Shown piece after piece: positions 1 through 7,393 of a stretch of DNA of 15,952 nt. Both the position numbers and the translations under genes were made by a program. The notes under the pieces were generated by a model that was not told the origin of the DNA, ran no database searches, and saw only the letters and a list, made by a program, of their open reading frames with translations. Every line of letters starts with the position of its first letter. Positions within the stretch are counted from its first letter, which is position 1. Origin of the DNA: SIG565 sp045601525 (GTDB lineage Bacteria > Bacillota > Clostridia > Oscillospirales > Acutalibacteraceae); the NCBI GenBank assembly GCA_045601525.1, contig JAZRZR010000080.1, positions 1 to 15,952 of the forward strand. Direction: 5' to 3'.

Positions 1-257
1 ACAAAGTGTAAACTATATTGAATAATAAAATATTACAACATCAAACCTATCGTCATGTCAATCTACTTTTAAAGACACAAGCAAACATTCAAATACATTC
101 GGTAAATTTTGTAAAATGTGGAAAACTACACAACATTCGAGACCAAAAATCAAGTCCCTAAAATAACCACTAGCCACTTGAACACGCTCTAACACCCTCA
201 TGCCCTCAAAACCATTAAATATACTACTCAGCACAAAAAAGCCGCCTGAGGGGCGGC
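1..257. repeat. Left inverted terminal repeat (genome end, replication origin)
   Basis: This matches the reverse complement of 15696-15952 over 257 bases with six mismatches (positions 142, 143, 155, 185, 186, 188); the outer 141 bases are identical. The match begins at the very first base, so the window edge is the physical end of a linear genome. In protein-primed phages such ends carry covalently bound terminal protein and are the replication origins. The length resembles the long repeats of Cp-1 rather than the 6-bp repeat of phi29. The inner edge is a terminator hairpin. No convincing gene lies inside. Confidence 0.95.
235..257 (-). terminator. Intrinsic terminator of the late operon at the inner ITR edge
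   Basis: On the minus strand GCCGCC pairs with GGCGGC around a five-base loop (CCTCA) and is followed by six T. It lies 18 bases beyond the stop codon of the last late gene, so it should end late leftward transcription before the chromosome end. The same structure is present in the right repeat. Confidence 0.85.
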
Positions 258-275
258 AATTGAACAATTTATATA

Positions 276-1001
276 TTACTCAGGTGTCGGCACATCGCCA
301 AAGTTTTGTGCAAAGATAACCGAGTTCATAAAGAAAATACGATACTGGCGGTTGGCGCTACCCTCAATGACAAATGAAACAGTACCATCAACAGCAATAG
401 TAAAGCCCATTAAGCCCATTGGTACCCAGTTATCATTACCAGCGTTCCAATAGCCCATAATGCCGCCATTAATAGTGATAGCCTCAGTTGGCCTGAGTGG
501 GCTTGGAAATGATACAGTACAGTTACCGTTAATATTGGTTGTAACCCTCAATTCACCGTAAACCTTGCCCATTGTGCCATTCAAATTGCTCGCACAAGCC
601 ATTGCATTTTTACTAAACGAAACATTAGAGCCTGTTGCCGTTGGTGTCGTAAACGTAACCAAGTCAAGGTAAGCCTCAAGGCCGTTAACCTTGGTGCTGG
701 CCTGATTTGCCGTTGCAACAGCGCCACTTGCTACACCGCTGGCGGTACTAGCGGCGGTGTTAACCTCATTAATTGCGCCTACAAGGTTTGATTTTTCAGT
801 AGTGCTGAGGCTCGCCAATGTACCAATGTTGGTGTTAGCGGTGGTTGCCGCCGTTCCAGCGGTGGTTGCATTGTCAGAGGCGGTTTTAAGGTTGGTGTCA
901 ATTGCGCTAAATGCGCCGTTAATATCAGTTAGCCATGCTGGCTTATCAGTACCAACAAATTGTGGTAGAGAATAGTTTGTAGTGCTATTTGTGTGGCTCA
1001 T
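276..1001 (-). CDS. Tail fibre / receptor-binding protein (putative)
   Basis: This 241-residue protein is the last late gene. Its N-terminus has the NYSLPQFVGTDKPAWLTDINGA pattern followed by an alanine/threonine-rich stretch to about residue 65, a layout typical of fibre or appendage proteins of phages of Gram-positive gut bacteria. The segment with LVGAINEVN (about 74-82) and heptad-like residues to about 110 looks like a short trimeric coiled coil. Residues from about 115 are beta-rich and glycine-rich with few charges, as in a C-terminal receptor-binding head. A strong ribosome site (AAAGGA about 10 bases upstream) supports the ATG. Position after collar and neck genes fits a distal appendage. 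The fibre role is inferred from pattern and context; the receptor is unknown. Confidence 0.6.
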   Translation of the reverse strand: MSHTNSTTNYSLPQFVGTDKPAWLTDINGAFSAIDTNLKTASDNATTAGTAATTANTNIGTLASLSTTEKSNLVGAINEVNTAASTASGVASGAVATANQASTKVNGLEAYLDLVTFTTPTATGSNVSFSKNAMACASNLNGTMGKVYGELRVTTNINGNCTVSFPSPLRPTEAITINGGIMGYWNAGNDNWVPMGLMGFTIAVDGTVSFVIEGSANRQYRIFFMNSVIFAQNFGDVPTPE

Positions 1002-1019
1002 TTTCTCTTTTCCTTTCTT

Positions 1020-1601
1020 TTAAGCCGTTAAAATTGCTTTGCCATGATAATCATAATCATAAGCCGATATATCATAACCGTCATAAGTGGTGGCGGTTAG
1101 TTCAAGTCCATCATACTCGGTGGCCGTCAATGCGTCCCTACCAGTACCAGCAATGTTGTTAATAACATCTTGTAATGGGCTTAAAATGCCTGTCGTTGGG
1201 TCAATAACCTCAATATCACCAAGCACAATTTCATCAATGCGCTGATTTAAAATAGCGTCATTAGCGTCTGAATAAGCCTTTAGGTAAGCAACAGCAACGC
1301 CAATTTCGTCCTCAACACTCTGTTTAAATGCGTCCAACTGGGCTTGTACATCGGTTAAAATCTCATCTTTGAGGCCGTCAAATTCAGCCCTTAACTCATT
1401 AAACTCGGCCAAAAGTGTTTGATATTTTTCATCAAAGTCCTTGATATATTCACTATTGGCATTTGTTTCAACAATAACCTCATTGAGTTTTTTGAGTACA
1501 CCCAGCAAAAACTCAGTAAAGGTTATATTGTTCCTGTAATCAGATGTTACAGGTTGAAAAATTGAGTTTGGCGGCATGTTCAAACTTAATTTTGTAATCA
1601 T
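1020..1601 (-). CDS. Coiled-coil fibre / neck appendage protein (putative)
   Basis: This 193-residue protein lies between lower collar and terminal fibre. It has a short N-terminal head (MPPNSIFQPVTSDYRN), then a long acidic heptad-rich coiled coil from about residue 30 to 125, then a C-terminal tandem of tyrosine-aspartate units (ATEYDGLEL, ATTYDGYDI, AYDYDYHGK). Similar YDG/YDxxGK tails occur in small structural proteins of phages of Gram-positive bacteria; I do not recall a solved function. The AAAGGAAAGG ribosome site precedes the ATG. It could be a head fibre, a neck appendage like phi29 gp12 in position, or an adaptor for the next gene. The coiled coil and the repeats are seen directly; the structural role is inferred from the neighbours. 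Confidence 0.55.
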   Translation of the reverse strand: MITKLSLNMPPNSIFQPVTSDYRNNITFTEFLLGVLKKLNEVIVETNANSEYIKDFDEKYQTLLAEFNELRAEFDGLKDEILTDVQAQLDAFKQSVEDEIGVAVAYLKAYSDANDAILNQRIDEIVLGDIEVIDPTTGILSPLQDVINNIAGTGRDALTATEYDGLELTATTYDGYDISAYDYDYHGKAILTA

Positions 1602-1620
1602 GTTTTTTCCTTTCCTTTAA

Positions 1621-2286
1621 TTAAAATGCCTCTTGGTTGTAAACATTCATAAATAGGCAACCAGCCCTGTCAATAATATCTTTCTCAATAGCCGTTGTAT
1701 ATTTCTGATAGTCGGCCATCATCTCAATAGGGCTTTTCTTTTGGTTGCCCTGAATTGTCTTAGTATATTTTTGGTTGCCCTGAGAGTTGCCCTTGTCGGT
1801 GTTTTTACTTTCACCCTCATTGGCTGAGGTGCTACTTGCATAAGCACCATTTAAAATGGTTTCCTTATTAATTTGGCCTTGAGGTGTGTTTTGGTTAACC
1901 GTTAGGCCACTACCCTCGTTGGTGTTTACATTCTCAGAGGTGCTTGAACTGAGGCCGTCAAAAGTTTCAGTTATATTTGTGTCATAAATTGGATTAACTA
2001 ATTGTGTCTTGGCATACAAAAGTGGGGCTTTCTCGTCCATGATTTCAGCCATAAAAACTTGGGCTTTTTGTGCAAAATAGGCTGGTGTTTCAAAACCAAT
2101 TTCACGATATAAATAGTGGTTGATGATTTTCTTAGCCAACTTTTCTTTAGAAAAGCCAAATTGCGTTAGAGCATTAATTTGTTCTTTGCTCAAATAGTCA
2201 TTTAGGTCATAAGAGGAAAACCAACCGACAACCTCATCGCCAAAGGTTTCTACCAATGCCCTAAGTTCAATCGTGAAACTTGCCAT
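1621..2286 (-). CDS. Lower collar protein (phi29 gp11-like)
   Basis: At 221 residues it sits directly downstream of the connector, as gp11 does in phi29 (whose protein is longer, about 290). The N-terminal 90 residues are helical with a conserved-looking core (LAKKIINHYLYREIGFET). A low-complexity Ser/Asn/Thr/Gly segment follows at about 110-170, containing the NTPQG element, and then the KKSPIEMMADY motif that collar proteins of this group commonly show. The protein forms the ring joining connector to tail knob. The GAGGGAG ribosome site lies within the last codons of the connector gene, which suggests translational coupling. The assignment rests on gene order plus motif pattern. The shorter length could reflect a reduced lower ring. 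Confidence 0.75.
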   Translation of the reverse strand: MASFTIELRALVETFGDEVVGWFSSYDLNDYLSKEQINALTQFGFSKEKLAKKIINHYLYREIGFETPAYFAQKAQVFMAEIMDEKAPLLYAKTQLVNPIYDTNITETFDGLSSSTSENVNTNEGSGLTVNQNTPQGQINKETILNGAYASSTSANEGESKNTDKGNSQGNQKYTKTIQGNQKKSPIEMMADYQKYTTAIEKDIIDRAGCLFMNVYNQEAF

Positions 2287-2287
2287 T

Positions 2288-3241
2288 TTATACTCCCTCG
2301 CCTAAATCTGTTGTCGCCTCATCGTTAAAGTCATAATCTCTAACAATGCTTTCTTGTTCCTTAATAATATTATACAAGTCTGAGCGCAACTTAACGTTAA
2401 TATTTTGGCCGTATTTTTCATTAAATAGGCGGCATGCCTCTTGCCTAACGGCCAAACTTGCTTGCAAATTTAGGTTAATAACCTCGTTATTAGTGTTGGC
2501 CTCGGTGGTGATAAGCCTCTCTTTTTTCTCATTAAGGTTAGACACACCCAAAAAGGTCAAACAGTCATTCCAAATGATTTTAATATAGTCTTGTAGTTTA
2601 TCCGCAACAAAAGGCGCTTGGGTGTTAAAGGTCTTAACCTTGCTTAGGTCATTTAACTTGCTATCGCCAAAAATAACAGGCTCATTTGCCTCAACCTTTT
2701 TATAGAGGTTTTGCATGGTCAAACGCTGGTTTTCATCAGTAACAATCAATACAGGGTATTTTTGTTGCTTAATATTCGTATCGCAAGAGCGCTGAGCCTC
2801 ATAAAGTCGATAAGCGTATAATTCAATAGTGTCGGCGGTTGGTACAGCGTCCCAGTTATTCAAGACCAAAATACAACCTTGCTCATCTCGTCCCTTTTCA
2901 GACCCCTCACCGCCAAAATATACATTGCGCATGCGTGAAAATTCATACGAGAAACAGTTAAGTTTAGTCGGCAAACCATAAATATTGAGGTTGCCGCTAC
3001 TACTAGCCCTCAGGTTAATAAAGCCTCTCTCTTTATCGTACAAAAATGACGCTTTACCGTCATAATATAGAGTTTGCTCAATAAACCTTGCGTCCATTCC
3101 GCTTGGCAAGTTTTCCCAAACAAAACGGCTCATGGCAATTTGTTTAAAACGGTTTAGATAATCAATAAATGTTAAGTCATTAACAATTAAATTGTCATCT
3201 AGGTTTGTCCTTAATTTGGCAAATTTGTTGCGCCCTTTCAT
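2288..3241 (-). CDS. Portal / head-tail connector (phi29 gp10-like upper collar)
   Basis: The length, 317 residues, is close to phi29 gp10 (309). The protein should form the dodecameric portal at one capsid vertex, the channel through which the ATPase drives DNA. Visible features are an N-terminal NRFKQIAMSRFVWENLPSG segment, a mixed central domain, the stretch DYIKIIWNDCLTFLGVSNLNEKKERLITTEANTNNEVINLN (about 233-275), which resembles the central helical channel of picovirus connectors, and an acidic tail (DYDFNDEATTDLGEGV). The strong AGAAAGGAC ribosome site supports the ATG. It is followed one base later by the collar gene and preceded by the tail-knob gene. Confidence 0.85.
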   Translation of the reverse strand: MKGRNKFAKLRTNLDDNLIVNDLTFIDYLNRFKQIAMSRFVWENLPSGMDARFIEQTLYYDGKASFLYDKERGFINLRASSSGNLNIYGLPTKLNCFSYEFSRMRNVYFGGEGSEKGRDEQGCILVLNNWDAVPTADTIELYAYRLYEAQRSCDTNIKQQKYPVLIVTDENQRLTMQNLYKKVEANEPVIFGDSKLNDLSKVKTFNTQAPFVADKLQDYIKIIWNDCLTFLGVSNLNEKKERLITTEANTNNEVINLNLQASLAVRQEACRLFNEKYGQNINVKLRSDLYNIIKEQESIVRDYDFNDEATTDLGEGV

Positions 3242-3255
3242 TGTGTCCTTTCTAT

Positions 3256-4950
3256 TTAAATTATAGCGTTATTTTGCGTGTAGTCTAAAAAGGTTTGAGG
3301 GTTATGCCAAATAGTTACACCGTTATTAAATATATTTTTCAATTCTTGCATATCAACCTGAGGTATATCGCCCTCAATGTTGCATACCTTAGTTTTTACA
3401 TAATTCCAGTTGCGGCGGCCATTGATATTAGGCATTTTATCTCTTAGACACTTATAACCAAACCTATCAAAGTAGTCATCAACAATTCTCGCCATCTCGG
3501 CTTTAATGCTCATCTTTTGCACACTAAAGGTTGCCATTGTGTCAGCAAAGTTTAGGTCGCCAATATTTGCGCAACCCTTGATAGTGTCAGGGGTCATATA
3601 TGCCTTATAACCAGCGCCGCTAATGTCGCTCATAATTGACTTAACAAATTGACCAGCGCTTGAGGCAATGGCCATACCAGTTTGGGCAAGTCCTAAGGCT
3701 TTACCAGTCATATAATTTGGGTCGGTTGTTTTGTCATAATCAAAAGCGCCTAAATCACTACCAACATTATTTTTAGCGGTATCCTGAACATATCTAACTG
3801 TATTGTCGGCAATGTTCACACCGTTGGTTGCTTGCCAGTTTAGGTAATAATCACTTTGCCAAGATATAAGAGGCATTTTGCCGCCTGTTAGGCCATAATC
3901 ATAAAATGCGTGGATATTCTCTGAGTTGTATTTGTAGTACTTAGGTATAATGCGGCTATCAATGCCCTGATTTGGTATAGCGTGGGTTATAAAAGTAGCG
4001 TCATGGTTGGTGGTTTTAAATTCCTCCCACCTTAAAACAGTATCGTTTCCAGCGTGGTTGCTCAACTTAATATAGTTAAATGGATAACAGAATAAGCGGT
4101 TATTGCGTGGGGTGTAACCGTCCAAAGTGGTGTTAATTGATATAGTGCGGCTATCAGTAGTGTATGCGGTCAAAGAGGTTGGCAATGCGTAAATATCAGC
4201 GCCGTTTGAACCATCACTTAGGCTGGCCACTACCGCATTTGGTGCAAAAGCCTTTGGGCATACATACATGGCAATAATTGCGTTTGTCTTATTCTCAGCG
4301 TCAAACCATTTAATGAGGTTATCAAAATTGGTATTTGTACCAGCGCCAACGGCCTCAAGTAGAAAAATCCAAGCGCCAGACCTGACACCGCCATAAACTC
4401 TTTGTGTACCCCGTAAATAATTCTTAATGGTTGCTGGTGCGTCTGAGCATTGAATAGCAATATAATAATCTTGCCTGTCAACGATAGGTATTTCAGTACC
4501 AGCGTTGCATACAAATTCACTTTCGCCAATTTCCTCATTCAAGGTGTTAGCGCCAATTGCGTCATTGTTGGTGTGTTCACGCTCGATATAACAATATTTA
4601 AAAGTGATGTCAAAATACCAAGTGTTAAACACATCTGTCCTAAATTGAACGGTGCAAACATCATTGCCCTGATAAGTAACATTGGTAATAAACGCAAAAA
4701 TCCATTTGTTACCATATGAGGTATTTTTATACATCATGTAGTTATAGCGCATAATCGTGTCAGCGTCGCCAGATATAGTAACGCTACTGTTTTGCCTAAC
4801 ATAAGTGTATTTTTCATATGTTAGGTGAGGAAGGCTTTGAAAATAGTTTAATTGGGCTTGCCTGTTAGCAAAATTAAGATGATTTAAATTATCACTTTCA
4901 ATAGGCGCTTTAATTAAAATAATTTCTGTATTTGGTGCAATTGAACTCAT
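3256..4950 (-). CDS. Tail knob / distal tube protein (phi29 gp9-like)
   Basis: The length, 564 residues, is close to phi29 gp9 (599). Gp9 forms the hexameric tail knob, whose long hydrophobic loops open a pore in the host membrane. Here the beta-rich N-terminal body includes VTYQGNDVCTVQFRTDVFNTWYFDITF (about 91-117) and the C-terminal part has YFDRFGYKC...GRRNWNYVKT (about 493-520), patterns shared by this family. Residues about 415-447 (KALGLAQTGMAIASSAGQF and following) are hydrophobic and glycine/alanine-rich, placed where gp9 carries its membrane-pore loops (about 417-491). Its ribosome site is AGAAAGG. A strong hairpin (4972-4997) separates it from the capsid gene, which may hold its expression below that of capsid. 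Confidence 0.85.
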   Translation of the reverse strand: MSSIAPNTEIILIKAPIESDNLNHLNFANRQAQLNYFQSLPHLTYEKYTYVRQNSSVTISGDADTIMRYNYMMYKNTSYGNKWIFAFITNVTYQGNDVCTVQFRTDVFNTWYFDITFKYCYIEREHTNNDAIGANTLNEEIGESEFVCNAGTEIPIVDRQDYYIAIQCSDAPATIKNYLRGTQRVYGGVRSGAWIFLLEAVGAGTNTNFDNLIKWFDAENKTNAIIAMYVCPKAFAPNAVVASLSDGSNGADIYALPTSLTAYTTDSRTISINTTLDGYTPRNNRLFCYPFNYIKLSNHAGNDTVLRWEEFKTTNHDATFITHAIPNQGIDSRIIPKYYKYNSENIHAFYDYGLTGGKMPLISWQSDYYLNWQATNGVNIADNTVRYVQDTAKNNVGSDLGAFDYDKTTDPNYMTGKALGLAQTGMAIASSAGQFVKSIMSDISGAGYKAYMTPDTIKGCANIGDLNFADTMATFSVQKMSIKAEMARIVDDYFDRFGYKCLRDKMPNINGRRNWNYVKTKVCNIEGDIPQVDMQELKNIFNNGVTIWHNPQTFLDYTQNNAII

Positions 4951-4971
4951 TTAAAAACCTTTCTCAAAAGA

Positions 4972-4997
4972 TAGGGGCAATTTTATTTTTGCCCCTA
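4972..4997 (-). terminator. Intergenic hairpin after the capsid gene (attenuator or RNA-stability hairpin)
   Basis: TAGGGGCAA pairs perfectly with TTGCCCCTA around an eight-base AT loop. On the minus strand it is followed by TCTTTTG, a weak U-tract. It lies between the capsid stop and the tail-knob ribosome site. It probably reduces read-through from the very abundant capsid message or protects its 3' end. The stem is seen directly; the role is inferred. Confidence 0.6.
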
Positions 4998-5012
4998 CCC
5001 TATTTGTTACTT

Positions 5013-6353
5013 TTATTCAGTAACAGTAACAGCAATGGTATCAGTTACAGTAGTTGTATCTGAGTTAGTAGCCGTTACAGTAATGGTTGCGTTACCAGCG
5101 TCAACACCAGTAATGGTAAGGGTCTTACCGTCCTGAGATACAGCAACAGTTGCTTTACCCTCAGCGCTTGAACTTGCGGTGATGGTTGCGGTGCTGGTGA
5201 ATGGGGTTAACGTGATATTAGAAGTTGCCGTTTTGCCCTCAGCAACGCTGATAGTATCAGGCTTGGCCTCAACAGCGGTTGCGTCAACCGTTGGTGCGCT
5301 CGTACAGAGTACAACACCATTTGCAAATAGGCTGTACTGGTATTGCTTGATAAGGTTCAAATACATCTGATATGTACGGTTGTTAGGGTTACGGAACTCC
5401 TCAACAAACATATCTTGGCGCTGGATACGGAACCAAGATTTGTCCCCGATAAAGCCGATAATACCTGAACCGTCAAAGATTTCAACACCGTCATCATCAA
5501 AGGCGCTAAAGTTATCAACGGTAATAATGCGGCCAAGTAGGTCAGACTTATTGATGTTAAAGGCGCTTGCCATAACATTAACATCAAGATAACTCATGAT
5601 GTCATTGCGAATAACAAAGACAATATCATCAGGCAAAGACCAAGTTGTAACAGGCTTGCCCTCGCCGCCAACCTTTGCCCAAGCGTTATACTTGGTGCTT
5701 GGTGCTTGCATGTTTAGATAGAGTTCACGAGCCTTGGTAACAAATGCCTTAGCGGTTGCCTCAGACGAAATTGCGCTGACAACCTCATACTGAACCTGAT
5801 TTTTCAAGTATGCGCCGCCAACAAGGTTTTTAGTAAAGCGGTACTCATCAATATAAGCGCCGTTGTAAAGGCTCATCGAGAGGCCATCAATAAAGCGTTC
5901 AAGGCTATCCCAAGAGGTAAAGGCCTTTTTCAACTGGGTGTAAGAAACCGTTACAGGATATTGCAAGTCCATGTTGATATTAAAGTACTGTACTTTAACA
6001 TCAGCCTCGTACTTTTGCAAAAGACCCGCAAAGTCGTCAACATTCATGCGGCGGCCTTTGGCTGGATTAATATACACGTCCTCTGTGGCATACCCAAGAG
6101 GCAACTCATCACCCTCAAGAATTTGTAGAGGGTTTTTAAAATATTTAACCTCAAATTTAGTTGCAACAATCTTATTAATGAGCATGCTCATAAAGTCGTT
6201 GCGAACATTGACGTAATTAAGAATTGGCTGAGCCAATGCGCCAATGTCAGTAGTGTCGGTGATAATCGGCACATACTCATGATATGCTTTGCCATCGTGA
6301 ATACTCATCTCACGAATAGCATTTAGGCTTTCTACAAGACCTAGACTTGGCAT
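5013..6353 (-). CDS. Major capsid protein with C-terminal BIG2 Ig-like domain (phi29 gp8-like)
   Basis: The length, 446 residues, nearly equals phi29 gp8 (448), which combines an HK97-type shell domain with a C-terminal BIG2 domain. The N-terminal 350 residues include YVNVRNDFMSMLINKIVATKFE and DDIVFVIRNDIMSYLDVNVMASAFN, typical of the picovirus capsid core. Residues about 357-446 are a canonical BIG2 module: DTISVAEGKTATSNITLTP, VSQDGKTLTITGVDAGNATITVTAT and VTVTE. The ribosome site AAAGGA is strong. The gene follows the scaffold gene, the usual assembly-module order. The BIG2 domain should lie on the capsid surface, where it may hold the shell together or touch carbohydrates. Confidence 0.93.
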   Translation of the reverse strand: MPSLGLVESLNAIREMSIHDGKAYHEYVPIITDTTDIGALAQPILNYVNVRNDFMSMLINKIVATKFEVKYFKNPLQILEGDELPLGYATEDVYINPAKGRRMNVDDFAGLLQKYEADVKVQYFNINMDLQYPVTVSYTQLKKAFTSWDSLERFIDGLSMSLYNGAYIDEYRFTKNLVGGAYLKNQVQYEVVSAISSEATAKAFVTKARELYLNMQAPSTKYNAWAKVGGEGKPVTTWSLPDDIVFVIRNDIMSYLDVNVMASAFNINKSDLLGRIITVDNFSAFDDDGVEIFDGSGIIGFIGDKSWFRIQRQDMFVEEFRNPNNRTYQMYLNLIKQYQYSLFANGVVLCTSAPTVDATAVEAKPDTISVAEGKTATSNITLTPFTSTATITASSSAEGKATVAVSQDGKTLTITGVDAGNATITVTATNSDTTTVTDTIAVTVTE

Positions 6354-6377
6354 TGTGTGTCCTTTCTTTTATTAAGT

Positions 6378-6701
6378 TTATTTAATTTTAAAATTGCCTT
6401 TCTCATCAAAAGCATTTTTAAAATTATAATTTTCATATGACGGTTTGCTTTCATCACTATCCTGTTCAAAGTCGTCATCACTCGTAACAGGAATTTGCTT
6501 TAATAAATTGCCGTTGGCCAATACCAACTTTTCTTTGTCCTTTTTCAACCTCTCAATTTCAGCGGCCTTGTCCTTGATGTCTTTTTTCATGGCCTCAAAA
6601 CCAGTAATTGCTCGCCCTAAGTCGTCAGCAATAATTGCCGAGTTGTCGCCCAGTTTTTCCTCAATTGATGTTGTGATGTCCAAAAATTCTTTATCGTTCA
6701 T
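6378..6701 (-). CDS. Scaffolding protein (phi29 gp7-like, putative)
   Basis: This small helical protein immediately upstream of the capsid gene matches the place, size and composition of phi29 gp7 (98 residues), the internal scaffold that guides prohead assembly and then leaves. The central part (about 40-68 of the short form, AMKKDIKDKAAEIERLKKDKEKL) is a charged coiled coil. It is followed by an acidic linker (TSDDDFEQDSDES) and a basic/aromatic C-terminal tail that could contact capsid. Two ATGs are possible: 6719 (113 residues, starting MFYYIS) and 6701 (107 residues, starting MNDKEFLD). I chose the inner one because its N-terminus looks natural. Neither has a Shine-Dalgarno. Confidence 0.72.
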   Translation of the reverse strand: MNDKEFLDITTSIEEKLGDNSAIIADDLGRAITGFEAMKKDIKDKAAEIERLKKDKEKLVLANGNLLKQIPVTSDDDFEQDSDESKPSYENYNFKNAFDEKGNFKIK

Positions 6702-6744
6702 ACTTATATAATAAAACATTTATTCAAAAAGAATAATTATTTTA

Positions 6745-7383
6745 TTATCTGTATAACTTTTTTGTTCGCCACCAATGGTGCTTAGCAATGATAAACGGAA
6801 ACTTATCCTTTACCACCCTTGTCGGTGCTGGCGGCTCGTCCCAAATTTTCCAATGATGGCCGTAACCATTAATAACCCTTGTGTCATTAATATAGCATGC
6901 GTCCCAGTAATGTATGCGGTTGGTTAAGTCCCACCAGCCATGAGGCGGCCTTTGTGTAATACCTTGATAAGTACCCTCGCCAGCGCAAGTGTGTACATGG
7001 TCGCCTGTAACATATCCATATGTGCCAGTATGGTAACAGAGTTGCCCTTGAGCAACTACTTGGCCGATAGTCGTAACAGGTGGGTTATTATCGTGAGAAA
7101 ACTCAATGGTTAAATAGTCTAAGTTGCCATTAGCAAGGTGTACCTTATTAACGCTTTGAAACTTAACATTGTTGCCGCCCTCATATGATAATGATGTACC
7201 CACCACCATCATTGTTACAGGGGCATAAAGTGGGGCATTAACTGTTGTACCTACAAGGTCAATATTATAAGTACCTTCGTGCGAATAATCGCCGCCCTCG
7301 TCTTGCGTCATATACAAAACATCTAGAGGAAAAAGGCACACCTCATAACCGTCATTTGCTACTAAAGTTTCATTGGCTATCAT
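6745..7383 (-). CDS. M23-family (LytM-like) peptidoglycan peptidase, probably tail-associated (phi29 gp13-like)
   Basis: The 212-residue protein carries the zinc-peptidase signature of family M23: H35 and D42 (SHEGTYNIDLVG), then GDHVHTCAGEG with H129 and H131, plus the strand-turn PLYAPVTMMVV between them. M23 enzymes cut cross-linking peptides of cell-wall peptidoglycan. In phi29 an M23-like domain is part of gp13 at the tail tip and helps DNA pass the wall; here no lysozyme domain is attached. Residues after about 145 are aromatic and basic (HHWKIW, KHHWWRTKKLYR) and may bind wall or tail. It starts ten bases after the lysin gene without a visible Shine-Dalgarno. It could instead be a second lysin. 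The metallopeptidase call is firm; the virion location is inferred. Confidence 0.75.
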   Translation of the reverse strand: MIANETLVANDGYEVCLFPLDVLYMTQDEGGDYSHEGTYNIDLVGTTVNAPLYAPVTMMVVGTSLSYEGGNNVKFQSVNKVHLANGNLDYLTIEFSHDNNPPVTTIGQVVAQGQLCYHTGTYGYVTGDHVHTCAGEGTYQGITQRPPHGWWDLTNRIHYWDACYINDTRVINGYGHHWKIWDEPPAPTRVVKDKFPFIIAKHHWWRTKKLYR

Positions 7384-7393
7384 AATTGAATAA

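Noticed and set aside
58..267. Open frame of about 70 residues in both terminal repeats, running outward
   Set aside because: It reads through the terminator hairpin and has no ribosome site, and the differences between the two copies change amino acids (ER to GA, D to G, G to V). The frame looks like a by-product of repeat identity.
4230..4538. 102-residue open frame on the minus strand inside the tail-knob gene
   Set aside because: It is an out-of-frame shadow of a clear gp9-like gene, with no ribosome site and no recognisable motif.
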